The notes: generated by a model from the sequence alone, not told the origin. 64,000 nt of DNA from Janthinobacterium sp. 1_2014MBL_MicDiv (GCF_001865675.1 NZ_CP011319.1:186001-250000); one strand, 5' to 3'. Counted from the stretch's first letter, positions 50,977 through 62,698 are shown. Numbers and translations: made by a program.

Positions 50977-51870
50977 CTAGAAAACGGTGTCATCGAGCAA
51001 GCGCAGCAAGTATTGTCCATAGGTGTTTTTTTTCAAGGGCTGCGCCAGGCTTTCCAGTTTTTCCGCGTCAATATAGCCTTTGCGATAGGCGATCTCTTCC
51101 GGACAAGCGATTTTCAAGCCCTGGCGTTTTTCGATGGTGGAGATGAATTGTCCCGCCTCCAGCAAGGATTCATGCGTGCCGGTATCGAGCCAGGCCATGC
51201 CGCGGCACATGATCTCGACGTTTAACTGATTGCGCTCAAGATAAGTGCGATTGACGTCGGTAATTTCCAGTTCGCCGCGCGCGGAGGGCACGATGCCGGC
51301 GGCGATATCGCACACCTGATTATCGTAGAAATACAGGCCGGTCACGGCATAGTTGGATTTTGGGCTGAGGGGTTTTTCCTCGATGCTGACGGCGCGTCGC
51401 TGGGCATCGAATTCGACCACGCCGTAGCGTTCCGGCGATTGCACATGGTAGGCGAAAACGGTCGAGCCGCTGGTGCGCGTCGAGGCGAGGCGCAACTGCG
51501 CTTCGAAGTTGTTGCCGTAATAGATGTTATCGCCGAGGATCAGTGCCGATGGCGCATCGCCAAGAAAGGCGCGGCCGATGATGAACGCCTGTGCCAGGCC
51601 CTCCGGCGCCGCTTGCACGGCATAGCTCAATTTGATGCCCCATTGGCTGCCATCGCCGAGCAGTTCCTCGAAACGCGGCGTATCTTGCGGCGTTGAAATG
51701 ATCAGGATGTCGCGTATCCCTGCCAGCATCAAGGTGGTCAGCGGATAGTAAATCATCGGCTTGTCATATACCGGCAACAATTGTTTCGATATCGACATGG
51801 TCACGGGATACAGGCGGGTACCCGAGCCACCGGCCAGGATGATGCCTTTGCGTTCAATCGGAAAGTTCAT
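50977..51870 (-). CDS. rfbA: Glucose-1-phosphate thymidylyltransferase
   Basis: A 297-residue nucleotidyltransferase joining dTTP and glucose-1-phosphate. KGIILAGGSGTRLYPVTMSI with the G-x-GTR-x-x-P signature, KQLLPVYDKPMIYYPL and ALILGDNIYYGNNF are diagnostic of RmlA. Its ATG overlaps the rmlB stop by 4 bases (ATGA), giving coupled translation. Confidence 0.97.
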   Translation of the reverse strand: MNFPIERKGIILAGGSGTRLYPVTMSISKQLLPVYDKPMIYYPLTTLMLAGIRDILIISTPQDTPRFEELLGDGSQWGIKLSYAVQAAPEGLAQAFIIGRAFLGDAPSALILGDNIYYGNNFEAQLRLASTRTSGSTVFAYHVQSPERYGVVEFDAQRRAVSIEEKPLSPKSNYAVTGLYFYDNQVCDIAAGIVPSARGELEITDVNRTYLERNQLNVEIMCRGMAWLDTGTHESLLEAGQFISTIEKRQGLKIACPEEIAYRKGYIDAEKLESLAQPLKKNTYGQYLLRLLDDTVF

Positions 51871-52949
51871 GCTGTCGTTCCCTTGGTATCGTTGCGTTCT
51901 GCATAGTTTTTCTGTACCCAGCTCAGGTAGTCACCGGACTGGACGTCGCGGACCCATGCTTGATTGTCCAGGTACCATTGAATCGTCTTGCGTATCCCCG
52001 TCTCGAATGTTTCGGCCGGTTTCCAGCCCAGTTCGCGTTCGAGCTTGCGCGCATCGATGGCATAGCGGCGGTCGTGGCCGGGGCGATCCTGCACGTGGAT
52101 GATTTGCTCCCGGTAGCTGCCGGACGCCTTTGGATCGAGGGTGTCGAGGATATCGCATAAGGTGTATACGACATCGAGGTTGGTCATTTCGTTCCAGCCC
52201 CCCACGTTATAAACCTCGCCTGGACAGCCCGCTTCGAGTACGCGGCGGATCGCCGAGCAATGGTCGCCCACATACAGCCAGTCGCGTACCTGCAGGCCAT
52301 CGCCATACACCGGCAGCGCCTTGCCGGCGCGCGCATTGCTGATGATGAGCGGAATCAGCTTTTCCGGGAAATGGAAGGGGCCATAGTTGTTCGAGCAATT
52401 TGTCGTCAGCACGGGCATGGCATAGGTATGGAAATAGGCGCGGACCAGATGGTCGGAGGCCGCTTTCGAGGCCGAGTACGGGCTATTTGGCGCATATGGC
52501 GTCATTTCGTGAAAGGGGGGATCCTGTGGCCCCAGGGTGCCATACACCTCATCGGTTGAGATGTGCAGGAAACGAAAATCGGCCTTGCGTTCGCCGCTCA
52601 GGCCGGACCAGTAGGCGCGTGCCGCTTCCAGCAGGCTGAAGGTGCCATTGACGTTGGTCGCAATGAATTCACCCGGGCTGTGGATGGAGCGGTCGACATG
52701 GCTTTCCGCCGCAAAATGCACGATGGCCCGCGGCTTGTATTCTGCCAGCAGGCGGGAGAGATGGTCGGTATCGCAAATGTCGCCACGCACAAAAATATGC
52801 CGCGGGTCGTGTTCCAGACTGGCCAGATTACTGAGATTGCCCGCATACGTCAGTTTGTCAAAGTTAATGACGGACTCATCGTTGAGCGCCAGCCAATCCC
52901 TTACAAAGTTGGAGCCGATGAACCCAGCTCCGCCAGTCACTACAATCAT
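51867..52949 (-). CDS. rfbB: dTDP-glucose 4,6-dehydratase
   Basis: A 360-residue SDR dehydratase and first gene of rmlBACD. MIVVTGGAGFIGSNFVRDWL binds NAD; HISTDEVYGTL and PYSASKAASDHLVRAY give the catalytic Thr-Asp-Glu and Tyr-x3-Lys. Length is normal. The operon reads leftward from here; the promoter should lie in 52950-53060, just past the block of tandem terminator repeats that separates it from gdhA. Confidence 0.97.
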   Translation of the reverse strand: MIVVTGGAGFIGSNFVRDWLALNDESVINFDKLTYAGNLSNLASLEHDPRHIFVRGDICDTDHLSRLLAEYKPRAIVHFAAESHVDRSIHSPGEFIATNVNGTFSLLEAARAYWSGLSGERKADFRFLHISTDEVYGTLGPQDPPFHEMTPYAPNSPYSASKAASDHLVRAYFHTYAMPVLTTNCSNNYGPFHFPEKLIPLIISNARAGKALPVYGDGLQVRDWLYVGDHCSAIRRVLEAGCPGEVYNVGGWNEMTNLDVVYTLCDILDTLDPKASGSYREQIIHVQDRPGHDRRYAIDARKLERELGWKPAETFETGIRKTIQWYLDNQAWVRDVQSGDYLSWVQKNYAERNDTKGTTA

Positions 52950-53360
52950 ATCGCCATCCTATCGTTTGTTTCTTGGGCAGTGCTGAACTCGCTATTGCGC
53001 CTGGAGGAGCTCTGCAGGGGCATGGTGGATTTTTAGATATACCATTATTGTTCTTTTTTTTCGCTACGCAAGTAGTGCTTATGCGGCTTTGACCTGCCGC
53101 GTCATGCTGCCGGCAGGCGCCAGATTCAAGGACGACATCAGGTGGATGAATAATGCCGAACCCTGTTCAACGTGACGCGAGATGCTGAGTATAAACGACG
53201 GCTGGCATGCCGATAGGCTACTTGTGGGGATGGCCTTGCTGAGGCTTGCGCCCGCTGCACGGTCTCGCGTCGATGAAGGGAGGCGGGGAGAGCAGGTGGC
53301 GGGCGAAAGTGCCTAGTGGCGAGCTTGGCAAGCGCCCCTTGAAAAGGGCAATGCGGCGCA

Positions 53361-54033
53361 GACAAAAAAATCCCGCTCACACGAAATGTGGCGGGATTTT
53401 TTAAAGCGCCAGCAACCCAATGGCGCCTGAAAAATGCCCAGGGCCAGGCGCCGCCCCGAAGACAGTACGCGAGTACGGCGAGACGAAGCAACAACGCCCG
53501 GGACAATTTTTCAGGCAGCCATCGGGCGCAGACAAAAAAATCCCGCTCACACGCAGTGTGGCGGGATTTTTTAAAGCGCCAGCAACCCAATGGCGCCTGA
53601 AAAATGCCCAGGGCCAGGCGCCGCCCCGAAGACAGTACGCGAGTACGGCGAGACGAAGCAACAACGCCCGGGACAATTTTTCAGGCAGCCATCGGGCGCA
53701 GACAAAAAAATCCCGCTCACACGAAATGTGGCGGGATTTTTTAAAGCGCCAGCAACCCAATGGCGCCTGAAAAATGCCCAGGGCCAGGCGTCGCCCCGAC
53801 GACAGTACGCGAGTACGGCGAGACGAAGCAACAACGCCCGGGACAATTTTTCAGGTAGCCATCGGGCGCAGACAAAAAAAAACCCGCTCACACGAAATGT
53901 GGCGGGATTTTTTAAAGCGCCAGCAACCCAATGGCGCCTGAAAAATGCCCAGGGCTAGGCGCCGCCCCGACGACAGTACGCGAGTACGGCGAGGGGCAGG
54001 CAACAACGCCCTGGGCTTTTTCTCAGGCAGCCA
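53361..54033. repeat. Four tandem 170-bp repeats, each with a strong intrinsic terminator
   Basis: Units start at 53361, 53531, 53701 and 53871, exactly 170 bases apart. Each opens with a bidirectional terminator: A7, TCCCGC, a CACA...TGTG stem, GCGGGA, T6. It continues with GCGCC...GGCGC, the arms CCTGAAAAAT / ATTTTTCAGG and a GTAC-GCGA-GTAC tetraloop hairpin, so a whole unit can fold on itself. Units 1-3 are almost identical; unit 4, next to the gdhA stop, differs and holds GCCCAGGGC/GCCCTGGGC-TTTTT, so it may be the ancestor. The remaining 52950-53360 shows no gene. Confidence 0.9.
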
Positions 54034-55320
54034 TTATGGGTACAGGCCGCGCACTTCGCGGGCTTGCAGCACGCGCGTGCACGCCAGGATGAAGGTGGCG
54101 GTACGCATCGAGACTTTCTTCTCTTGCGACACTTGCCATACCGCGTCGAAGGCTTCGCGCATGATGCGGGTCAGGCGGCTGTTGATTTCCTCTTCCGTCC
54201 AGAAGAAGCTCGAGAAGTTCTGCGCCCATTCGAAGTAGCTGACGGTCACGCCGCCGGCGTTGGCCAGCACGTCCGGCACGATCAATACGCCGCGGTCGGT
54301 CAGGATATCGTCCGCTGCCGGCAGGGTCGGGCCGTTGGCGCCTTCCAGGATGATCTTGGCGCGGATCACTTGTGCGCGCTCGGCCGTGATCTGCTGTTCC
54401 AGTGCGGCCGGGATCAGGATGTCGCAATCGATGCCCCAGAAATCTTCGCGTGGCACGAATGCCTCGGCGCCCGGGAAGCCTTCGACGCTGCCCACTTCGG
54501 CCACGTGTGCCAGCAGTTGCGGGATGTTCAGGCCGCCGGCGTGCACGACGGTGGTCTTGTGGTCCTGTACCGCGACGACTTTCGAGCCGGCTTCAGCGAA
54601 CATGCGGGCAGCGACGCCGCCCACGTTGCCGAAACCTTGCACGATGACTTTCGCGCCTTCGAGCGACATGCCGACCTTGGCGGCCGCATCGCAACCGACG
54701 ACGAACACGCCGCGGCCCGTCGCATCGCGGCGACCCAGGCTGCCGCCCAGCGAAATCGGCTTGCCCGTCACTACGCCGGTCGACATATTGCCGCCGATCA
54801 TGGCATAGCTGTCCATCATCCACGCCATGACTTGTTCATTCGTGTTGACGTCCGGCGCCGGAATATCCTTGTTCGGTCCGATGATCATGCTGATCTCGCT
54901 CGTGTAGCGGCGCGTCAGGCGCTGCAGCTCGTTGCGCGACAGGGTCTTCGGATCGACACGGATACCACCCTTGGCGCCGCCGTATGGCACGTTGACCGCC
55001 GCGTTCTTGACCGTCATCCAGGCCGACAGGGCCATCACTTCCGACAGGGTCACGTCCTGGTGGAAGCGCACGCCGCCCTTGCCCGGGCCGCGCGACAGGT
55101 TGTGCTGCACGCGGTAGCCTTCGTAGTGGGCAATGGTGCCGTCGTCGCGCTCGATAGGCACGTCGACCGTCAGGATGCGCTTTGGACGCTTCAGCGTTTC
55201 CACCCAGCGCGACAGGTTGCCCAGGTACGGCGTAACGCGGTCGATCTGCTCGAGGTAGACGCCCCATGGGCCAAGGTCTTCAGGATTCAGGTAGGAAGGA
55301 AGTGCGTGCTTGCTGGTCAT
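54034..55320 (-). CDS. gdhA: Glutamate dehydrogenase (Glu/Leu/Phe/Val dehydrogenase family)
   Basis: A 428-residue hexameric oxidoreductase that links glutamate and 2-oxoglutarate. Substrate-binding GPGKGGVRFHQDVTLSE and catalytic Lys in VPYGGAKGGIRVDP; NAD(P)-binding VIVQGFGNVGGVAARMF. The 428 length and ANAGGVTVSYFEWAQN fit the NAD-type GudB/RocG-like branch. ATG 55320 is chosen for AGGAG upstream; a TTG seven codons earlier overlaps that site. Its stop abuts the tandem terminator repeats. Confidence 0.95.
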   Translation of the reverse strand: MTSKHALPSYLNPEDLGPWGVYLEQIDRVTPYLGNLSRWVETLKRPKRILTVDVPIERDDGTIAHYEGYRVQHNLSRGPGKGGVRFHQDVTLSEVMALSAWMTVKNAAVNVPYGGAKGGIRVDPKTLSRNELQRLTRRYTSEISMIIGPNKDIPAPDVNTNEQVMAWMMDSYAMIGGNMSTGVVTGKPISLGGSLGRRDATGRGVFVVGCDAAAKVGMSLEGAKVIVQGFGNVGGVAARMFAEAGSKVVAVQDHKTTVVHAGGLNIPQLLAHVAEVGSVEGFPGAEAFVPREDFWGIDCDILIPAALEQQITAERAQVIRAKIILEGANGPTLPAADDILTDRGVLIVPDVLANAGGVTVSYFEWAQNFSSFFWTEEEINSRLTRIMREAFDAVWQVSQEKKVSMRTATFILACTRVLQAREVRGLYP

Positions 55321-55534
55321 GCTTGATAAGCTCCTGGACAAAACGGTGATGTAACGCCAAAAAATCTGCAGAGCATCGCGATGATTTTTCGGCGTTCAAA
55401 AATGCTGTGGTAGGCGCACCTTGAGGTTGCGCGCAGCGGAACCGCATCGTAGGCGATAGCCTCATGCCCCGGCCAATGCTTTGTGCGCATCCGGTTATGC
55501 ATTTATTGCATAGTTGTATTATCAGGATTGCCAG

Positions 55535-56512
55535 TCAGGATTTGACGGCTTCGATGGCGCGCCTGCGGCGCTTGCCGGTGCGGGCCTTGCCTTCCTGCGA
55601 CTGCACCAGGTATTGCCACAGGCTTTCGACGATCTGCTTGCCGGGACGCAGGCTGGACGGACGCTCGCGGTACAAACGGATTTCCAGCTCGATTTCCCAG
55701 CCTGGCGCACCGCCGTCGGCGCGCGCCAGGTGCTTGTACTTGACGTCGCGCATGACGGCCGATTCCGGCAGGAAGGCGATGCCGCGCCCTTCCAGTGCCA
55801 TCATTTTCAGCCCTTCGGCCATGTCCGTCTCGTAGCAGGTGTCGAGGAACAGGGGAGCCTTGGCATCGGCCACCAGCAATTCCACCATGCGTCCCAGGTA
55901 GGCATTGTTGGTATAGGAGAGGAAGGGCAGCGGCTCCTTGGCGCTGCCGGGCAGGACGAAATCCGGCACCCGGTCCTGGCCGCAGCGCGCATACGCGCGC
56001 AGGGTTTCGCGGCCCATCACCAGCATGTCGTAGCGGCCCGGGTCCAGCTGCACCGGCTGGCGCGGATGGTGGTAGCACAGCAGCAGGTCGCAGCCGCCGT
56101 CGACCAGTTGCAGCACGGCGTCGTGCACGTTCAGCGCCATCAGGCGGCTGTTGATCGGCGCAAAGCCCTCTTCCAGCGCCGTCAGCCATTTCGGCATGAA
56201 GGTCAGCGACAGGGTGTGGGGCACGGCGAAGTCGACGCTCGTCTGCGTGGCCGCCCGCTTGCCGCGCAACAGGGCGCGCACGCCGTTGATCTGCCCCAGC
56301 ATTTCCAGCGCCTGTTCGTAGAACACGGCGCCGGCCGGCGTCAGCCGCGTGGGATACGAGGTGCGGTCGACCAGGTCGATGCCGAGCCAGTTTTCCAGCG
56401 ACTGGATGCGCCGCGAAAAGGCGGGCTGGGTGACGTGGCGCAGGGCCGCGGAACGGCTGAAATTATGCGTTTCAGCAAGCGAGATGAAGTCTTCCAGCCA
56501 TTTGGTTTCCAT
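55535..56512 (-). CDS. LysR-family regulator, HypT-like
   Basis: A 325-residue regulator. The winged HTH METKWLEDFISLAETHNFSR, then LRHVTQPAFSRRIQSLENWL, resembles HypT (YjiE) of E. coli, which senses hypochlorite. The effector domain starts near residue 95, with VGG-like DGGCDLLLCYHHPRQP and GIAFLPESAV. The tail is very basic (GKARTGKRRRRAIEAV). It lies upstream of, and in line with, gdhA (214 bases), which it could control. Confidence 0.88.
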   Translation of the reverse strand: METKWLEDFISLAETHNFSRSAALRHVTQPAFSRRIQSLENWLGIDLVDRTSYPTRLTPAGAVFYEQALEMLGQINGVRALLRGKRAATQTSVDFAVPHTLSLTFMPKWLTALEEGFAPINSRLMALNVHDAVLQLVDGGCDLLLCYHHPRQPVQLDPGRYDMLVMGRETLRAYARCGQDRVPDFVLPGSAKEPLPFLSYTNNAYLGRMVELLVADAKAPLFLDTCYETDMAEGLKMMALEGRGIAFLPESAVMRDVKYKHLARADGGAPGWEIELEIRLYRERPSSLRPGKQIVESLWQYLVQSQEGKARTGKRRRRAIEAVKS

Positions 56513-56556
56513 CGCGGGACCGTTCTCTGATCAAGGGCGCATGCAAGGTAGGGAGG

Positions 56557-57050
56557 TCAGGCCGTGCCCGTCGATGCCGCCGGCTGGTACAGGGCGGCGG
56601 GCAGGCCAAAGAAGGATGGCGGGCCCAGAGTCGTCCCCTTGAGCGAGCCGCCCGCATTCAAGCCCTTGTTGATGGCCGACAGCAGGGAGCTGCGGTCGGC
56701 CAGGTTTTGCATCAGCGCGCGCGGGCCGTTGTGGAAGGTGTGCTGGGCGATGTCCACGGCGACGACAAAGATCGGTTCGCGGCGCATGGGGAACTCCACC
56801 CACTCGCCGTCCTCGTCCTGGGCGCAGAAGGTATCGGGCAGGGTCATGGTATCGGCGTCGGGCAGGTGCGACGCCAGCACCAGGCCGAAGGCTTCCGGCA
56901 CCACGTCGGCCAGGCGGCGCACGGTGAGGTCGTCCTGCACCAGTAACCGTACTTGCGCTTCCACCGCGTCTTCGGCGTCGGGCTGGGCGCCGAGGATTTT
57001 CACGGCCTGGTAAATCAGGTCGGACGAGAGTGCTTCCATCAAATCTTGCA

Positions 57051-57051
<1 letters not shown>
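56557..57051 (-). CDS. Hypothetical protein coupled to recQ
   Basis: A 164-residue protein beginning MQDLMEALSSDLIYQAVKIL; its ATG shares one base with the recQ TGA (TGATG), so translation is coupled. The middle, VVPEAFGLVLASHLPDADTM, and the end, LNAGGSLKGTTLGPPSFFGL, match no family I know. No membrane segment. The overlap with recQ suggests a link to DNA repair or just shared expression. Confidence 0.75.
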
Positions 57052-58874
<1,823 letters not shown>

Positions 58875-58880
58875 AGTGCC

Positions 58881-59726
58881 TTATTCTGCCCAAACAACCC
58901 AGCCGTAGTGGGCGCTGGCCAACACCAGCAGGCCAAACACGATGCGGTACCAGGCAAAAAACGTGAAGTCGTGCGAGCTGATGTAGCGCAACAGCCAGCG
59001 CACGCACAGGAAGGCGGAGACAAAGGCGGCCACGGTGCCCAGGCCAAACAGGGGCACGTCGGTGGCCGACAGGATGTCGCGCGCTTTGTATAGCGAATAG
59101 AAGGTGGCGGCCAGCAGGGTGGGGATCGCCAGGAAGAACGAGAATTCGGTGGCCGTCTTGCGCGACAGGCCCAGCAGCATGCCGCCGATGATGGTCGAAC
59201 CGGAGCGGCTGGTGCCGGGTATCAGCGCGAACGCCTGCGCGCAGCCCACTTTCAGGGCGTCGAACGGCGTCATTTCATCGACCGAGTTGACGCGCACGGT
59301 GACCGGGTTGGTGCGCGCGCGGCGTTCCACCAGCAAAATCACGATGCCGCCGATGATGAAGGCCATGGCGACGGGCACGGGCTTGAACAGCGCGTGCTTG
59401 ATCATCTTGCCGATGGCCAGGCCGATGATGGCCAGCGGAAGGAAGGCGATGGCGACGTTCAGCACGAACTTGCGCGATTTTGCCTCGCTGCCGAAGGTGG
59501 TCAGCACGCTGCCGATGCGCTGGCGGTATTCCCAGCAGACGGCCAGGATGGCGCCGGCCTGGATGGCGATCTCGAAGACATCCATGACCTCTTTCGATAC
59601 ATCCTTGGTAAAGTCGAGCAGGCTGCCGGCCAGGATCAGGTGTCCGGTGGAAGAAATCGGCAAGAATTCGGTAAAGCCTTCGACCAGCCCCATGATGATG
59701 GCTTTTAACGCAAGAATGAGATCCAT
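58881..59726 (-). CDS. uppP: Undecaprenyl-diphosphatase (BacA/UppP)
   Basis: A 281-residue membrane enzyme with about eight helices that recycles the undecaprenyl carrier for cell wall and LPS synthesis. GLVEGFTEFLPISSTGHLIL and the second catalytic loop FALIPGTSRSGSTIIGGML carry the conserved Glu, Ser and Arg. The start MDLILALKAIIMG matches the family; the frame extends 18 codons upstream without support. It lies 6 bases upstream of the recQ start on the same strand. Confidence 0.96.
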   Translation of the reverse strand: MDLILALKAIIMGLVEGFTEFLPISSTGHLILAGSLLDFTKDVSKEVMDVFEIAIQAGAILAVCWEYRQRIGSVLTTFGSEAKSRKFVLNVAIAFLPLAIIGLAIGKMIKHALFKPVPVAMAFIIGGIVILLVERRARTNPVTVRVNSVDEMTPFDALKVGCAQAFALIPGTSRSGSTIIGGMLLGLSRKTATEFSFFLAIPTLLAATFYSLYKARDILSATDVPLFGLGTVAAFVSAFLCVRWLLRYISSHDFTFFAWYRIVFGLLVLASAHYGWVVWAE

Positions 59727-59881
59727 AGATGTATAAATGGGTATAAGTGACAGGATGGGGTGACCGCGTGACGCCAGCAATGCGCGCGGGGTCGAAGCTT
59801 ACCACGAGAGAGGCCCGTGCTCCGGGTTTGGCTGCTGGCGGGCGGCGGTTTTTTAGCGTCGCCGCCAGGCGAGGGGAGGGG

Positions 59882-61030
59882 TCAGGCGCTCTGTTTGGCA
59901 GGCGCGGCCAGGCGCGCGCTGGCGGCCACCAGCAGCAGGGCGGCGCCCAGCATGCTGAAGGCGATATTCAGGCTGGTGGCATGGGCGACGAAGCCGATCA
60001 CGGCCGGACCGGCCAGGATGCCCGCATAGCCGATGGTGGTGATGGCCGCCACGGCCAGGCTGGCCGGCATGGCGCTCTGGTTGCCGGCCGCCGTAAACAG
60101 GATGGGCACGATGTTCGCCGCGCCCAGGCCGATCAGCACGAAGCCGGCCATGGCCAGGCTGGCATGCGGCGCCAGCACGGCCAGGAAGAAGCCGCTGGCC
60201 GCGCACAGGCCGCCGAAAGTAAGCACACGCTTGCCGCCAAAGCGGCTGACTACCTTGTCGCCCGTGAAGCGGCCCACCGTCATGGCGATGGCGAAGGCGG
60301 CGTAGCCGAGACCGCCCTTGGCTTCTTCCACGCCGCGCGTGGTGGTGAGGAACAGGGCGCTCCAGTCGAGGATGGCGCCTTCGGCCAGGAAGACGATAAA
60401 GCACAGCAGGCCGATGAAGATGACGGCGCCGTGCGGCATGACGAACAGCGGCGTCTTTTCGCCCGTGGCCGAGGCGGTCGGCAGCAAGTGGCCCTGGGCC
60501 GCGCCCAGCACGCCGCACAGCAGCAGCATCACCACCACGCACGACCAGGCGGGCGTCAGGCCCAGCCACAGCAGCAGGGCCATGCAGGCGGCGCCGGCGA
60601 AGCCGCCCACGCTGAACAGCGCATGAAAGCCCGACATCATGGCGCCGCCATTGGCTTTTTCGATGATCACGGCCTGGATATTGATGGCCACGTCGAAGGT
60701 GCCCATGGCCGCGCCGAAGACCAGCAGCACCAGGCCCAGTTGCAGCGGGCTGGCGGCCAGCGCCAGGCCGGGCAGGATGGCGGTCAGGAGCAGGCCGGCG
60801 CTGACGATGACCTTGCGGCAGCCGAAGCGCGCCGACAGCATGCCCGTAAACGGCATCGCGCACAGCGAGCCGGCGCCCAGGCACAGCAGCAAGATGCCCA
60901 AGGTGGCTTCATCGAGGCCCAGGCGCGACTTGGCGTAGGGCACCAGCGGCGCCCAGGCGGCCATGCCGAGGCCGGCGGCAAAGAAGACCAGGCGCGTGGC
61001 GCGTTGTTGCAGGGTACCGGTAAGGTGCAT
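59882..61030 (-). CDS. MFS transporter (YbjJ-like)
   Basis: A 382-residue, 12-helix transporter: TRLVFFAAGLGMAAWAPLVP in helix 1, motif A-like GMLSARFGCRKVIV, and FDVAINIQAVIIEKANGGAM, typical of the YbjJ/fucose-permease-like branch. Substrate unknown, possibly a sugar, since a DeoR regulator lies 33 bases upstream in the same operon. Confidence 0.9.
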   Translation of the reverse strand: MHLTGTLQQRATRLVFFAAGLGMAAWAPLVPYAKSRLGLDEATLGILLLCLGAGSLCAMPFTGMLSARFGCRKVIVSAGLLLTAILPGLALAASPLQLGLVLLVFGAAMGTFDVAINIQAVIIEKANGGAMMSGFHALFSVGGFAGAACMALLLWLGLTPAWSCVVVMLLLCGVLGAAQGHLLPTASATGEKTPLFVMPHGAVIFIGLLCFIVFLAEGAILDWSALFLTTTRGVEEAKGGLGYAAFAIAMTVGRFTGDKVVSRFGGKRVLTFGGLCAASGFFLAVLAPHASLAMAGFVLIGLGAANIVPILFTAAGNQSAMPASLAVAAITTIGYAGILAGPAVIGFVAHATSLNIAFSMLGAALLLVAASARLAAPAKQSA

Positions 61031-61063
61031 GGGAGTGTTTCCAGAGTCAGGTGTGAATAAATG

Positions 61064-61834
61064 TCAGGCGCGGGCGCGCAGTACCTGCACGCCCAGCCGC
61101 TCAAAGGCGGCCGCGTGGGCCGCGTCGGCATCCGCTTCCAGCACCAGGTGCTGCAGCAAGCCCGTGGCCAGCACGCCAAATGGCGCGGCCGTGCCCAGCT
61201 TGTCGCTGGTGACGGCCACGACGACGGCCTTGCTGGCGCCGGCGATGCTGCGCTTGAATTCGGCCTCGTCGTAATTGAACGCCGTCACGCCCGCGCCCGC
61301 ATCGGCGCCGCAAGCACCGAGGAAGCACAGGTCGGGATGCATGCGCTCCACGGTGCGCAGTGCCTGCGGACCCAGGCTGGCGCCGGCGCGGCGGTCGACG
61401 CGGCCGCCAGCCATGATCAGCTCGATCTCGGGGCGCTCCATCAGCAGCATGGCGATGGCCGGAGCGTTGGTGACGACAGTGAGCGCCAACTCTGGCAAGG
61501 CGCCGGCGATGGCCAGGTTGGTCGACCCCGCATCCAGGAACAGCACCTGGCCGGCGCGCACGAGGGACACGGCGGCCTGCGCCAGCCGTTCCTTGCGCTC
61601 GGGCGCTGCCTGCTTGCGCTGCGTCAGGCTGCCGCCGTCGGGCGCCAGTGGCAGGGCGCCGCCATACACGCGCTGGCACAGGCCGGCCGCCGCCATGTCG
61701 CGCAAGTCGCGCCGTATCGTGTCTTCGGACACGTCGAGCTGGCGCGCCAGGTCCAGCGCCAGCACGCGCCCATCGGCCTGCAATTGTTGCTGGATCAGCG
61801 CATGGCGTTGTTTGAGGAGCAGGGTGGTGGACAT
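61064..61834 (-). CDS. DeoR/GlpR-family transcriptional regulator
   Basis: A 256-residue repressor. N-terminal winged HTH ALDLARQLDVSEDTIRRDLR followed by DMAAAGLCQRVYGGAL, then a DeoR-type sugar-phosphate sensor domain with VLFLDAGSTNLAIAGAL and YDEAEFKRSIAGASKAVVV. These regulators answer to phosphorylated sugars. It precedes the MFS gene by 33 bases and is probably autoregulated with it. Confidence 0.93.
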   Translation of the reverse strand: MSTTLLLKQRHALIQQQLQADGRVLALDLARQLDVSEDTIRRDLRDMAAAGLCQRVYGGALPLAPDGGSLTQRKQAAPERKERLAQAAVSLVRAGQVLFLDAGSTNLAIAGALPELALTVVTNAPAIAMLLMERPEIELIMAGGRVDRRAGASLGPQALRTVERMHPDLCFLGACGADAGAGVTAFNYDEAEFKRSIAGASKAVVVAVTSDKLGTAAPFGVLATGLLQHLVLEADADAAHAAAFERLGVQVLRARA

Positions 61835-62014
61835 GGGTTTGGTTTAAAACGTGCAGGAATGTGCATAAATATACGCAAACGTGCATTCCGGGTCAACGTT
61901 TTTCGTCGTTGGCGGCGAGATTACCTTCCTTCAGGGGCCACATAGTTGGCTATCGCTGCATCTCTACGGCTTACACTGGCTGGGGAATGAACAGCTATGG
62001 CGGGAAATGCTCAA

Positions 62015-62308
62015 ATGAAATACTCGGGAAAAATAGTGCTGCTATCGCGTACGGCGTACCTGCCAGGTCGCGACGACGGTTTTCTGCGCCAGTTGTGCGA
62101 CGCGCGGATAGAACTCTTCTGCGTCCTCGGTGTCGATGCCCAGGCATGGGAAGACGCGCTCGACTGGATGTGCATCGGCGAAGACGGCCAGGGCCGGCAC
62201 TGCATCGTCACGACGTCGCATCGGGATGAGTCGCTCGCGCAGGTGATTGACTTTGCGCAGCGTTTTGACACCCGCATGGCGCATGCCGTGCAAGTGATCG
62301 AACGTTGA
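62015..62308 (+). CDS. Hypothetical protein
   Basis: A 97-residue protein starting MKYSGKIVLLSRTAYLPGRD, with a compact alpha/beta pattern (IELFCVLGVDAQAWEDALDW, then DESLAQVIDFAQRF). No motif allows a function. An ATG six codons upstream is an alternative start. It stands alone between leftward genes. Confidence 0.65.
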   Translation: MKYSGKIVLLSRTAYLPGRDDGFLRQLCDARIELFCVLGVDAQAWEDALDWMCIGEDGQGRHCIVTTSHRDESLAQVIDFAQRFDTRMAHAVQVIER

Positions 62309-62348
62309 GTTGTTGTTCTGGCGCCTGCCAGGAGGGCACTTTGCGCGC

Positions 62349-62627
62349 TCAGGCTGGCGCGGTCGCCCGTTCGAGTGCGTCGAGCCAGCGGATGGCGTGT
62401 GCGCGGCTGCTGCCGCACATCTCCTCGGACGGCTGCAAGCCGCCGCAAAACGCGGGCCGTTCCGGCTGGCCGAAGATGCGGCAGCGGTTGTCGTCGGCCA
62501 GTTGCACGCAGCGCACGCCCGCCGGCTTTCCATTCGGCATGCCGGGAATCGGGCTGGTGATGGACGGTGCGGTGCAGCAGGCGCCGCAGGACGGGCGGCA
62601 TGCCAGGGAGACGGCGGGGGACGGCAT
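62349..62627 (-). CDS. YkgJ-family cysteine-cluster protein
   Basis: A 92-residue protein with the CxxCxxCC cluster in ACRPSCGACCTAPSI, a second Cys in GVRCVQL and CRIFGQPERPAFC, the metal-binding pattern of YkgJ/UPF0153 proteins. It probably binds zinc or an iron-sulfur cluster; its role is unknown. Confidence 0.85.
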   Translation of the reverse strand: MPSPAVSLACRPSCGACCTAPSITSPIPGMPNGKPAGVRCVQLADDNRCRIFGQPERPAFCGGLQPSEEMCGSSRAHAIRWLDALERATAPA

Positions 62628-62698
62628 GGCGGTGGGCTGAGTAGGGATAGAGGCCGACAGTATAGCAAGCCGGCCCCGGTGCGCCGCCGGGAACGCCT

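Noticed and set aside
53138..53958. Several repetitive ORFs of 70-150 residues across the 170-bp repeats
   Set aside because: They only translate the repeat unit and run through the terminator hairpins; no ribosome sites.
53361..54033. CRISPR array
   Set aside because: Repeats are 170 bp and contiguous with no unique spacers, and no cas genes are present.
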